From JAJDBU01 sp046756925 (GTDB lineage Bacteria > Nitrospirota > Nitrospiria > SBBL01 > JAADHI01), in NCBI GenBank assembly GCA_046756925.1, contig JBHHXH010000080.1:1-11001 (forward strand): a stretch of DNA of 11,001 nt, given 5' to 3'. Under the pieces are notes generated by a model that worked only from the letters and a program-made list of their open reading frames with translations, searched no databases and had not been told where the DNA came from. Shown piece after piece: positions 1 to 6,608 of this stretch (positions are counted from its first letter, which is position 1; each line of letters opens with the position of its first letter). The translations under genes were made by a program, and so were the position numbers.

Positions 1-899
1 TCTTCAATTGGTCGGAGGAGGTCGAATGGGAGGGGATCCGCCTCGTCGACCTGCTCGATTTTCTGAAAGTCGACACCCATCCGGAAGGGTATTTCGCCTT
101 TTATTCCCGTGACCGGATTTTTTTTGAGGGACTTTCCCGTGACGAGGCGCGCGATCCTCGTGTCCTGCTCGCTTATGGCTTGAACGGCACGCCCCTTCCA
201 ATGGTGCATGGTGGACCGCTTCGACTCGTTGTCCCCTTCCTACAAGGATATAAGAGCGTCAAATGGATCCGGGCAATCTACGCGTACCGGAACGATCCAA
301 TCGGAACAAAGCGGCTTCTGGGACAGGCCAGCAACAGCAAGTTGAACGAGAAGTGGGAGGGAAAATACCGGGAAAAATATCGGATTGCTGCCCCATCAGG
401 GAATGCGGGTGACCCCTTGCCGCTTGCCCCAAAAATACCGCTAGAGAAAGCGAGAGTGCTTGCCATGCCTGTACCCATGAAACCGTTAGAAGGATCGGTT
501 TCTCAAACGGAAAAAGGGGATGACCGGGCCGGCGGAGAAACAGGGCCCTTAAAAGAGGTGATCGCCATCCTTCGTCCTGGCAAACATCAAATGACTTATA
601 AGGCGTTGGAAGCCGCCGGGATTATTTCTTACACCACATATACCGCTTTGGGCAGGAGCCAGCAGCGGGGCCTAAAATTTCAAAAAGAAGAAGGAACGGG
701 GGTCGCCATCAAATTTCTGCCTAAACAATTTTTCTCGATTATCATTCCCGAGACCCTCCTCTCAGCGGCAATCGCTGTCATCATGAAGGCAAACCGGACC
801 GGTAAGGGCATGGTTGGTGATGGACGCATTTTTGTCTGCGACATCGACGATGCGGTCCGGGTTTCGACCGATGAACGGGGAAGAGAGGCGATCCGATGA
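1..899 (+). CDS. SUOX-family molybdopterin domain fused to PII domain (5' partial)
   Basis: The reading frame is open from base 3 to the stop at 897-899 (298 codons seen); the N-terminus lies outside the window. Residues about 1-115 match the C-terminal part of the sulfite-oxidase/YedY-type molybdopterin domain: a W-x-G-I-R-L-V-D-L-L stretch, then LAYGLNGTPLP, HGGPLRLVVP and GYKSVKW. The molybdenum-ligand cysteine of this family lies upstream, so catalytic competence cannot be judged. A polar, proline-rich linker of about 65 residues follows. From about base 549 to the end is a PII domain: LKEVIAILRP, a T-loop region after GRSQQRG, and the nucleotide-loop motif GDGRIF. Its ending (DDAVRVSTDERGREAI) resembles NifI2 proteins. 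I know of no such fusion. A sensor, or a PII-controlled oxidoreductase, are both possible. A TTG at 180 could be miscalled as a start but falls inside the conserved SUOX core. The stop overlaps the next start by 4 bases. Confidence 0.85.
   Translation, partial: FNWSEEVEWEGIRLVDLLDFLKVDTHPEGYFAFYSRDRIFFEGLSRDEARDPRVLLAYGLNGTPLPMVHGGPLRLVVPFLQGYKSVKWIRAIYAYRNDPIGTKRLLGQASNSKLNEKWEGKYREKYRIAAPSGNAGDPLPLAPKIPLEKARVLAMPVPMKPLEGSVSQTEKGDDRAGGETGPLKEVIAILRPGKHQMTYKALEAAGIISYTTYTALGRSQQRGLKFQKEEGTGVAIKFLPKQFFSIIIPETLLSAAIAVIMKANRTGKGMVGDGRIFVCDIDDAVRVSTDERGREAIR
884..888 (+). promoter_or_regulatory. Ribosome binding site for the first PII gene
   Basis: AGAGG lies inside the end of the upstream coding region, 7 bases before the ATG at 896. 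It supports that start and independent or coupled initiation at the ATGA overlap. Confidence 0.6.
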
Positions 900-1222
900 A
901 GTTGATACGAGCGATTATACGACCGGAACAGGAGGAAAAAGTCCTGCATAACTTAGAAACGGCAGGACTTTATGCAGTCACAAAGATCCCGGTCCTTGGG
1001 CGGGGACGGCAGCGGGGGGTACAAGTTGGACGAGTCAGTTACAACAGCCTTGCAAAGCTCATGATCTTGTTGATCGTCGAAGAAGCCGATTTCGAGCCGG
1101 CAGTTGAGGCAATCGAAGACGGGGCCGATACCGGTCATCCGGGAGATGGTAAGATTTTCGTCCAGGAGGTCTCGGAGGCCTATTCCGTACGGACCGGAAT
1201 GAAAACGGGAAGCGCAAAATGA
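896..1222 (+). CDS. PII family nitrogen regulator, NifI1-like
   Basis: This 108-residue protein has the usual PII length. It starts MKLIRAIIRP, the first beta strand of the ferredoxin-like fold. It continues with GRGRQRG at the base of the T-loop and a short T-loop containing a tyrosine, and ends with TGHPGDGKIFV, the ATP-phosphate-binding loop. PII trimers bind ATP/ADP and 2-oxoglutarate and act by touching target proteins. The pattern, with a short T-loop and a SEAYSVRTG ending, resembles NifI1 proteins of nitrogenase operons more than GlnB/GlnK, although no nitrogenase gene is present here. The ATG forms a 4-base ATGA overlap with the SUOX-PII gene, and the gene overlaps the transporter by 4 bases. 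A role in gating nitrate uptake or reduction is inferred from position. The NifI1 assignment is by eye; PII membership is firm. Confidence 0.93.
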   Translation: MKLIRAIIRPEQEEKVLHNLETAGLYAVTKIPVLGRGRQRGVQVGRVSYNSLAKLMILLIVEEADFEPAVEAIEDGADTGHPGDGKIFVQEVSEAYSVRTGMKTGSAK

Positions 1223-2781
1223 ACACGCGAGACCTCTTCAAAGTCAGACGGCCCGAAATCAGGGCGCTTCACCTGACCTGGATTGCCTTCTTTATCTGTT
1301 TTTACACCTGGTTCAACATGGCCCCCCTGGCAACCACCATCGTCAAATCCGTGGGGTGGTTAACGGATGAAGATATTAAACTCTTCGCCATCTGCAATGT
1401 CGCCTTGACGATCCCCGCCCGCGTCGTGGTTGGCATGGCAATGGACCGCTGGGGGCCGAGGCGGGTCTTTTCCGTGTTGATGACTTGCATGGCCTTTCCC
1501 GGATTTATCTTTGCCTTTGGCGAGAGTTTTGCACAACTCTTGATCTCCCGCCTACTATTAGGCTGCATCGGCGCTAGTTTTGTGGTCGGAATCCATATGA
1601 CCGCGCTCTGGTTTAAACCCTCTGATATTGGCTACTCGGAAGGCATTTATGCCGGGTGGGGAAACTTCGGCTCTGCCGCCGCCGCGATGGCCCTCCCCTC
1701 GATCACCTTTTATCTCTTCGGAGGAGAGACCGGATGGCGTTATGCCCTGGCGTCCAACAGCGTCCTTCTTCTGGCCTACGGCATCTTCTACTGGTTTGCG
1801 ATCACGGATGGACCCGCCGGTGCCGTCCATAGAAAACCACGCAAGGTAGCCGCTATGGAGGTCAGTTGCTACGGCGATATGATCAAGCTGATTCTCTGGA
1901 CGATCCCGATGTTGGGCGGATTGTCGGTGCTTGTCTGGAAAATTCAGGGGATGGGATATCTCGGTGGGATTGGGGCGGCGATCTCCTATGGCGCCATCGC
2001 CTCCGCGGTCATTTATCAGATTATCCAGATCTTGAAGATCAACCTGCCGATCTTGAGAAAGGGCGTTCCCAAGGATGACCACTACGATTTTAATAGCGTC
2101 GCGGCGCTGAATTCAACCTATCTGGCCAATTTCGGCGCCGAACTGGCGGTCGTTTCGATGCTGCCCGCCTTTTTTGAGACGACCTTCTCCCTCTCCCCGG
2201 CCTCGGCGGGCCTGATTGCCTCCTCCTTCGCCTTCGTCAACCTCTTCGCGCGGCCGCTGGGAGGCGTGATCTCCGACCGTATGCTTAACCGGAAGCGGGT
2301 CATGCTGATCTATATGATCGGGATTGCCGTTGGATTCTTTCTGATGGGACTGATTCATTCGGGATGGCCGATCATCCTCGCTGTGCTCATCACCATCCTT
2401 TGTTCCTGTTTTGTACAGGGTGCGGAGGGGGCCACTTTCGCGATTATTCCGATGATCAAGCGGCGTCTTACCGGACAGATCTCCGGAATGGCGGGGGCCT
2501 ATGGGAATGTCGGCGCCGTCCTCTACCTGACGATCTATTCCTTTGTGGATTCCAAAACCTTTTTCTTCGTGATCGCCACCGGCGCCTTGACCAGCTTCCT
2601 AGTCTGTCTGTGCTATCTCAAGGAGCCGGAAGATGCCTTTTCGGGAGAATACTATGTTTCGTCGGTGGATCGCGACATTGAAGGAGAGGCCATCCTGGGG
2701 AATCTATTCAGTGCGCCGATGCACGATCCTCCCCTGAAAGAGGGGCAGGTCAAAATGGAAGTGGGAACGGATGAATCGTAA
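1219..2781 (+). CDS. narK: NNP-family MFS nitrate/nitrite transporter
   Basis: The 520-residue protein is strongly hydrophobic and belongs to the major facilitator superfamily. Both nitrate-signature motifs are present: AGWGNFG at residues 145-151 and GMAGAYGNVGAV at 423-434. The MFS loop motif MDRWGPRR lies near residue 75. Arginines in IPARVVVG (R68) and FARPLGG (R345) sit where NarK-type carriers hold their two substrate-binding arginines. Between the two six-helix halves are about 50 extra hydrophobic residues (about 221-272), enough for two more membrane helices, so 14 segments are likely rather than 12. It would import nitrate, possibly exchanging it for nitrite, in the inner membrane. 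The start overlaps the PII stop (ATGA), and the end overlaps the nitrite reductase gene by 11 bases, placing it at the core of the operon. The symbol names the family; nasA or nrtP would also fit. Confidence 0.93.
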   Translation: MNTRDLFKVRRPEIRALHLTWIAFFICFYTWFNMAPLATTIVKSVGWLTDEDIKLFAICNVALTIPARVVVGMAMDRWGPRRVFSVLMTCMAFPGFIFAFGESFAQLLISRLLLGCIGASFVVGIHMTALWFKPSDIGYSEGIYAGWGNFGSAAAAMALPSITFYLFGGETGWRYALASNSVLLLAYGIFYWFAITDGPAGAVHRKPRKVAAMEVSCYGDMIKLILWTIPMLGGLSVLVWKIQGMGYLGGIGAAISYGAIASAVIYQIIQILKINLPILRKGVPKDDHYDFNSVAALNSTYLANFGAELAVVSMLPAFFETTFSLSPASAGLIASSFAFVNLFARPLGGVISDRMLNRKRVMLIYMIGIAVGFFLMGLIHSGWPIILAVLITILCSCFVQGAEGATFAIIPMIKRRLTGQISGMAGAYGNVGAVLYLTIYSFVDSKTFFFVIATGALTSFLVCLCYLKEPEDAFSGEYYVSSVDRDIEGEAILGNLFSAPMHDPPLKEGQVKMEVGTDES

Positions 2782-5700
2782 AAAAGACACCCGCCGGAAA
2801 TTGCTTGTGGTCGGAAACGGGATGGCGGCGATGACAACGGTCGAGGCCATTCTAAAGAAAAAACCGGAGTTGGCAATTACGATCTTCGGTGATGAACAAC
2901 AACCGAACTACAACCGAATTCTCCTCTCGAATGTCCTGGCCGGAAAGACGGATGCGGAAAAGATCATCCTGCATCCAAAGGCCTGGTACGCGGAACATGG
3001 GATCGACCTGAGGCAGGGCATCTCCGTCACTTCGATTGATGCAGAAACAAAAACGGTGCGCGACGCAAGCGGAGAAGCGACCCCCTATGATCGTCTCCTC
3101 CTCGCTACCGGAGGGATTCCGGTGGTTCCGCCCATAGAAGGATCTGAAAAGGAAGGGGTCTTTGTCTTCCGAACCCTTGCGGATACCGAGAAAATCGTCG
3201 CTGCGGCAAGCAGAGAGATGGAGGCGGTGGTCATCGGCGGCGGCCTTCTGGGTCTTGAAGCCGCGCGGGGATTGATCAATTACGGTCTCAGCGTCACGGT
3301 CGTGCATCTTGCCGATCGCTTGATGGAGCAGCAGCTCGATGGAACCGGGGCTGCCCTTCTCAAACAAGAAATCGAACGCATGGGCATCCGTGTTTTACTG
3401 GGAACAACGGCAGAGAAGATCTCCGGTGAAACGTCCGTCACGGAAGTGAGGCTCTCAACAGGAGAAATACTGCCAGCCGGGATGGTCGTCGTCTGTACCG
3501 GGACACGGCCGAATACGTCCATCACCCATACAGCCGGGGTAAAGGTCAAGCGTGGGATCGTCGTCGATGATCGGATGGAAACAAGCATTCCGGATATCTT
3601 TGCCGTTGGAGATGTCATCGAACATCGGGGGCGCACCTACGGTCTCATTGCGCCCTTGAAGGAACAGGCAGGGGTCATTGCCGACGCCATCGCCGGGCAG
3701 GATAGAAAACGCTATGCGGGCACCCTATGTGCCACAACACTGAAAGTCGCTGGGATTTCTCTAACCTCCGCGGGAGAACTGGGTCGGCGTGCCGGAGGGG
3801 AGGCGCTCGCTTTTTTGGATACCACGAATGGGATCTATAAAAAATGCGTCATCCGGCAGAATCGCCTGACCGGCTTCATCCTCCTGGGAGACAATCGAGA
3901 TGGAACACGGCTCTTTGGCCTTCTTAAAAAGGGGAACGATCTCGCGGCCATCAAAGATCAACTGCTCGGAAACGTCTCAGTCGAAAATGGTGCGGGTCCA
4001 CCCGCTTCGGGGGCGACCGCTCTGGCTGATTCCGATACCGTTTGCAATTGTAACGACGTAAGCAAGGAAACGATAGTCAGTGCGATTCGAAAAAAGGGGC
4101 TCGAAAGCCGGGATGAGGTGGCTGCCTGTACCGAGGCGACCACCGGTTGCGGAAGCTGTGGAGAGATTGTCGATGATCTGCTTCGGATGGTGAATCAACC
4201 GGCGCCATCGGCTCAAGCGCCATCCCTTGGCGCCACTTCGACGCTTAACAAGAAAAAGCCCAGCTCCACCAAAACGCTTGATCTCGAAAAAATAAAACAG
4301 GAAGGACTCGGGATCGACTTTTCGCGGATCAAAAAGGAGGGATCGCGCGCGGTATCGATGGATGATAAATATCGTCTCAAGACCTATGGCATCTGCGTTC
4401 AGAAACATGCCGGCTATTCAATCGTCCGAATTCGGATTCCCGGCGGGCGTGTGACCTTCGAACAGGTCCGGCATCTGGCCGATCTCGCGGCAGTCCATGG
4501 ACGTGGCCAGATCCATCTGACCATGCGGCAAAATATGGAGCTGCATTGGGTTCGGGTCGAAGAGGCGGAGGATATCTTCGAACGGCTCCGCAGGATTGGA
4601 CTGACGACGCGTTCGACCTGTGGTCATACACTGAGAAACGTGATGGCCTGTCCGCATGGGGCGATTTCAAAAGACGGGACTTTGGATGTTCAACCCTGGG
4701 CCGCTCTGATTTCGGATTACTTTATCCAACGATCCGACTTAATCAACCCGACGATGCCGAACCGCCTCAACGTTTATTTTTCTGGTTGCAACCGATGTAA
4801 CGCCGATGCGGCCATTAACGATATCGCGTTTGTCGCCGTTCAGCGCAGGAACGGGACGAAGGATGCACTCGGTTTCGAGGTATGGGTGGGTGGAAGCCTT
4901 GGGGCAAAACCGATCTTAGGCTACAAATTGCGTGATTTTATTCCGCTGTCCGATGCACTCCCCGTGTGTCAGGCGGTCTTTGAGATTCATACAAGACATG
5001 GCAATCGGAACAAGGCCCGTTCACGTCTCAAGTTTTTAATTGCAGAATGGGGAAAAGAAAAATTTACAGAGATCTTCAATAAAGTCTTCCTCGAAAAAAA
5101 AGGCAATCCGGAAAACAGGGAGGCTGCGCTTCCGACCGGACGTAATAAAGAAAAAACACCTTGGATTGGGAAACAGCTATCGGCGGCACTGATCCCAACA
5201 GACTTCTCTACACTTCCATCGGGTGTGGATCCACAAAAACAGCGGGGGCTTGCCGCTTTAACCATCGCCATTCCCCTCGGAGAAATACGCTCTGAGACGC
5301 TTTCGGAGATTGGGAAGATTGCGCGTCGATTCGGAAACGGAACGCTCTATTTCACAAAAGAACAGGATATCGCGCTTCATGGAATTTCGATGAGATCCAT
5401 TGGCCGCACAGTCAAGGCATTAAAACGGCTTGGGCTTTCACTAAAAGAAAGGGAAAGCGGGCCAACGCTGCTTGCCTGTCCCGGAATAGAATTCTGTACC
5501 CTTGCGATCACCCACGCTCAGGGGGCCGCGCGTGAATTGATCAACCATTACAAGCCCACCTCACAGGCAAAGCAGGATCTTTTCAACGCAATCTCGATAC
5601 ACATCTCCGGCTGTCCCAACAGTTGTGCGAAGCATCAAGTGGCTGACATTGGTCTGGCCGGGACCCTGTTACCGGTTGGAGATGCACGCCGCTATTCTTA

Positions 5701-5971
5701 TCATCTTTTTCTGGGAGGGACCGTCTCGGAAACGGTTCAACTCGGGGATATGGTGAGAAAAGGCATTACGGAAGAAATGGTGATCCCGACGGTGGATGCC
5801 CTGCTGGATATCGTCCTGGCGTTTCGACAGGAAGGCGAAGCGTTCAAGGCAGTCGTCAGGCGTGTGGGGCCGAAAACAATCGCCAAACTGCTTGAGAAAA
5901 AGATTGCCCCCTTCGTTCCCGAAGCGGCGGCGGCGCTTGCTATGGTCACAACAGAATTGATAGAGGGGTGA
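2771..5971 (+). CDS. nirB: NAD(P)H-dependent nitrite reductase, NirB N-terminal half fused to NirA-type siroheme protein
   Basis: The 1066 residues carry four parts. Residues 1 to about 400 are a pyridine-nucleotide-disulfide oxidoreductase: FAD fold VVGNGMA (13-19), NAD(P)-binding VIGGGLLG (about 154-161), and the FAD motif FAVGD ending at D281. Residues about 423-466 form a BFD-like [2Fe-2S] site: C425, C427, C460, C463. A charged linker leads to M530, then two nitrite/sulfite reductase repeats. The second holds the siroheme/[4Fe-4S] ligands C903-x5-C909-x38-C948-x3-C952. The first keeps only C627 and C673; the other two positions are S633 and N677. Predicted reaction: nitrite to ammonium in the cytoplasm. 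E. coli-type NirB is about 850 residues with one reductase repeat and pairs with NirD; this protein is longer and no nirD is nearby. Sulfite reduction is possible but unlikely here. The ATG at 2771 overlaps the transporter stop by 11 bases. Confidence 0.92.
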   Translation: MNRKKDTRRKLLVVGNGMAAMTTVEAILKKKPELAITIFGDEQQPNYNRILLSNVLAGKTDAEKIILHPKAWYAEHGIDLRQGISVTSIDAETKTVRDASGEATPYDRLLLATGGIPVVPPIEGSEKEGVFVFRTLADTEKIVAAASREMEAVVIGGGLLGLEAARGLINYGLSVTVVHLADRLMEQQLDGTGAALLKQEIERMGIRVLLGTTAEKISGETSVTEVRLSTGEILPAGMVVVCTGTRPNTSITHTAGVKVKRGIVVDDRMETSIPDIFAVGDVIEHRGRTYGLIAPLKEQAGVIADAIAGQDRKRYAGTLCATTLKVAGISLTSAGELGRRAGGEALAFLDTTNGIYKKCVIRQNRLTGFILLGDNRDGTRLFGLLKKGNDLAAIKDQLLGNVSVENGAGPPASGATALADSDTVCNCNDVSKETIVSAIRKKGLESRDEVAACTEATTGCGSCGEIVDDLLRMVNQPAPSAQAPSLGATSTLNKKKPSSTKTLDLEKIKQEGLGIDFSRIKKEGSRAVSMDDKYRLKTYGICVQKHAGYSIVRIRIPGGRVTFEQVRHLADLAAVHGRGQIHLTMRQNMELHWVRVEEAEDIFERLRRIGLTTRSTCGHTLRNVMACPHGAISKDGTLDVQPWAALISDYFIQRSDLINPTMPNRLNVYFSGCNRCNADAAINDIAFVAVQRRNGTKDALGFEVWVGGSLGAKPILGYKLRDFIPLSDALPVCQAVFEIHTRHGNRNKARSRLKFLIAEWGKEKFTEIFNKVFLEKKGNPENREAALPTGRNKEKTPWIGKQLSAALIPTDFSTLPSGVDPQKQRGLAALTIAIPLGEIRSETLSEIGKIARRFGNGTLYFTKEQDIALHGISMRSIGRTVKALKRLGLSLKERESGPTLLACPGIEFCTLAITHAQGAARELINHYKPTSQAKQDLFNAISIHISGCPNSCAKHQVADIGLAGTLLPVGDARRYSYHLFLGGTVSETVQLGDMVRKGITEEMVIPTVDALLDIVLAFRQEGEAFKAVVRRVGPKTIAKLLEKKIAPFVPEAAAALAMVTTELIEG
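5962..5968 (+). promoter_or_regulatory. Ribosome binding site deciding the start of the last PII gene
   Basis: AGAGGGG ends 5 bases before the ATG at 5974 and overlaps the end of the nitrite reductase gene. The in-frame GTG at 5968 shares a base with this site and so has no room for it. ATG at 5974 is therefore preferred, giving an N-terminus (MKLVQAMVRP) aligned with the first PII protein. Confidence 0.65.
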
Positions 5972-5973
5972 TT

Positions 5974-6288
5974 ATGAAGTTGGTTCAAGCAATGGTTCGT
6001 CCGGAAAAAGAAGAAGAAGTCATCTCTGCCTTAGAAAAGTCCGGTTTTTTTGCCTACACACGTCTTGCGGTTTCGGGCCGAGGTCGGCAAAGAGGCATAC
6101 GGGTCGGCTCCGTTCGCTATGAAGAGCTCAAAAAAATCTCTTTGATGATTGCCTGCGAAACGGAAGAAGTGGATCGGGTGGTCGATGCCATCAAGATTGC
6201 CGCCCGAACCGGCAATCCCGGTGACGGGAAAATCTTTGTCTCGACACTCAAAGAGGTTCGTTCGGTCCGGAAAGGGGAAACTGTTTAA
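5974..6288 (+). CDS. PII family nitrogen regulator, second free-standing copy
   Basis: This is a 104-residue PII protein with MKLVQAMVRP at the N-terminus, GRGRQRGIRVG before the T-loop, a tyrosine in a short T-loop, and TGNPGDGKIFV near the end. It aligns with the product of 896-1222 along its whole length without gaps, a little under half identical by eye, and is clearly a paralogue from the same NifI1-like branch. It begins 3 bases after the nitrite reductase stop, so it is probably translated with that gene and may act on it. A trimer binding ATP and 2-oxoglutarate is expected from the family. The target is unknown. No terminator is seen after it. A GTG at 5968 would add two residues but is poorly placed for the ribosome binding site. 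Confidence 0.93.
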   Translation: MKLVQAMVRPEKEEEVISALEKSGFFAYTRLAVSGRGRQRGIRVGSVRYEELKKISLMIACETEEVDRVVDAIKIAARTGNPGDGKIFVSTLKEVRSVRKGETV

Positions 6289-6308
6289 CACTTAAAAGTA
6301 ACAAGCCT

Positions 6309-6515
6309 ATGAAGGAAGGTCACAACGACACACACACGCCCAAATGGGATGGTTGGACTGCGATTCTGCGAGAAACTCGTTGAGTTCGATACCGAAGGAC
6401 AATACCGCCCACCGACATCCTCGATCAACTCCTGGCGACGGAAATCGGCTGTCGTCTCGTCACATCGTCACACACCAATGCGGATCTCTTGCCGGCGTTG
6501 AATGAAAACCCTTGA
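6309..6515 (+). pseudogene. Frame-broken remnant of a second NirB-like FAD oxidoreductase
   Basis: Three short pieces read in two frames. From the ATG at 6309 a start-like peptide MKEGHNDTHTPK is read. From 6343 to 6408, one frame over, comes NGMVGLRFCEKLVEF followed by DTEGQYR. This closely resembles the first dinucleotide-binding turn of NirB/NasB-type reductases (G-N-G-M-V-G-x-R-F). From 6411 to 6515, back in the first frame, is a piece ending LLPALNENP and a TGA, which I do not recognise. A stop at 6381-6383 closes the first frame. The pattern fits a gene that lost its interior by deletion and then acquired frameshifts. The fossil turn (NGMVGLRF) differs from that of the intact gene at 2771 (NGMAAMTT), so it is probably from a different NirB type and not a recent duplicate. 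The assignment rests on about 22 residues. Confidence 0.5.
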
Positions 6516-6531
6516 GGAAGGTGGCAGACAC

Positions 6532-6578
6532 GTAGGGGCGGGTTTTAAACCCGCCCCTACCGTCAAACCCGTCCCTAC
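6532..6578. repeat. REP-like palindrome with degenerate half copy
   Basis: GTAGGGGCGGGTTT (6532-6545) and AAACCCGCCCCTAC (6547-6560) are perfect reverse complements around a single T. An imperfect second copy of the right arm, AAACCCGTCCCTAC, follows at 6565-6578. GTAGGGGCG...CGCCCCTAC palindromes of this sort are common as dispersed intergenic repeats in many environmental bacteria. Transcribed, the palindrome would form a GC-rich hairpin, but no T-run follows, so it is not a standard terminator. Confidence 0.8.
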
Positions 6579-6608
6579 AAAGAGATTGAAGGATTTATTC
6601 TGAGCAAT

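Larger units (their letters stand above)
6289..6608. other. Gap of 320 bases between PII gene and nitrate reductase
   Basis: No intact gene fits here. The stretch contains the remains of a NirB-like gene (6309-6515) and a REP-like palindrome with a degenerate half copy (6532-6578). I see no convincing -35/-10 pair and no -24/-12 sigma-54 site, so I cannot say whether the nitrate reductase has its own promoter or is read from upstream. Confidence 0.6.

Noticed and set aside
180..899. A complete gene starting at the TTG at base 180
   Set aside because: The codon lies inside the conserved SUOX core (LAYGLNG) and the frame stays open to the window edge, so the gene is a 5' partial.
477..899. Internal ATG at 477 giving a separate PII protein
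   Set aside because: It is in frame, but no good ribosome binding site precedes it and the fused frame is unbroken. An internal start cannot be excluded but is not supported.
1558..2082. Long minus-strand open frame opposite the transporter
   Set aside because: It mirrors the codon pattern of the + strand gene and has no recognisable motif.
6520..6540. Sigma-54 promoter before the nitrate reductase (TGGCA at 6522)
   Set aside because: The -12 TTGC element is missing at the required distance.
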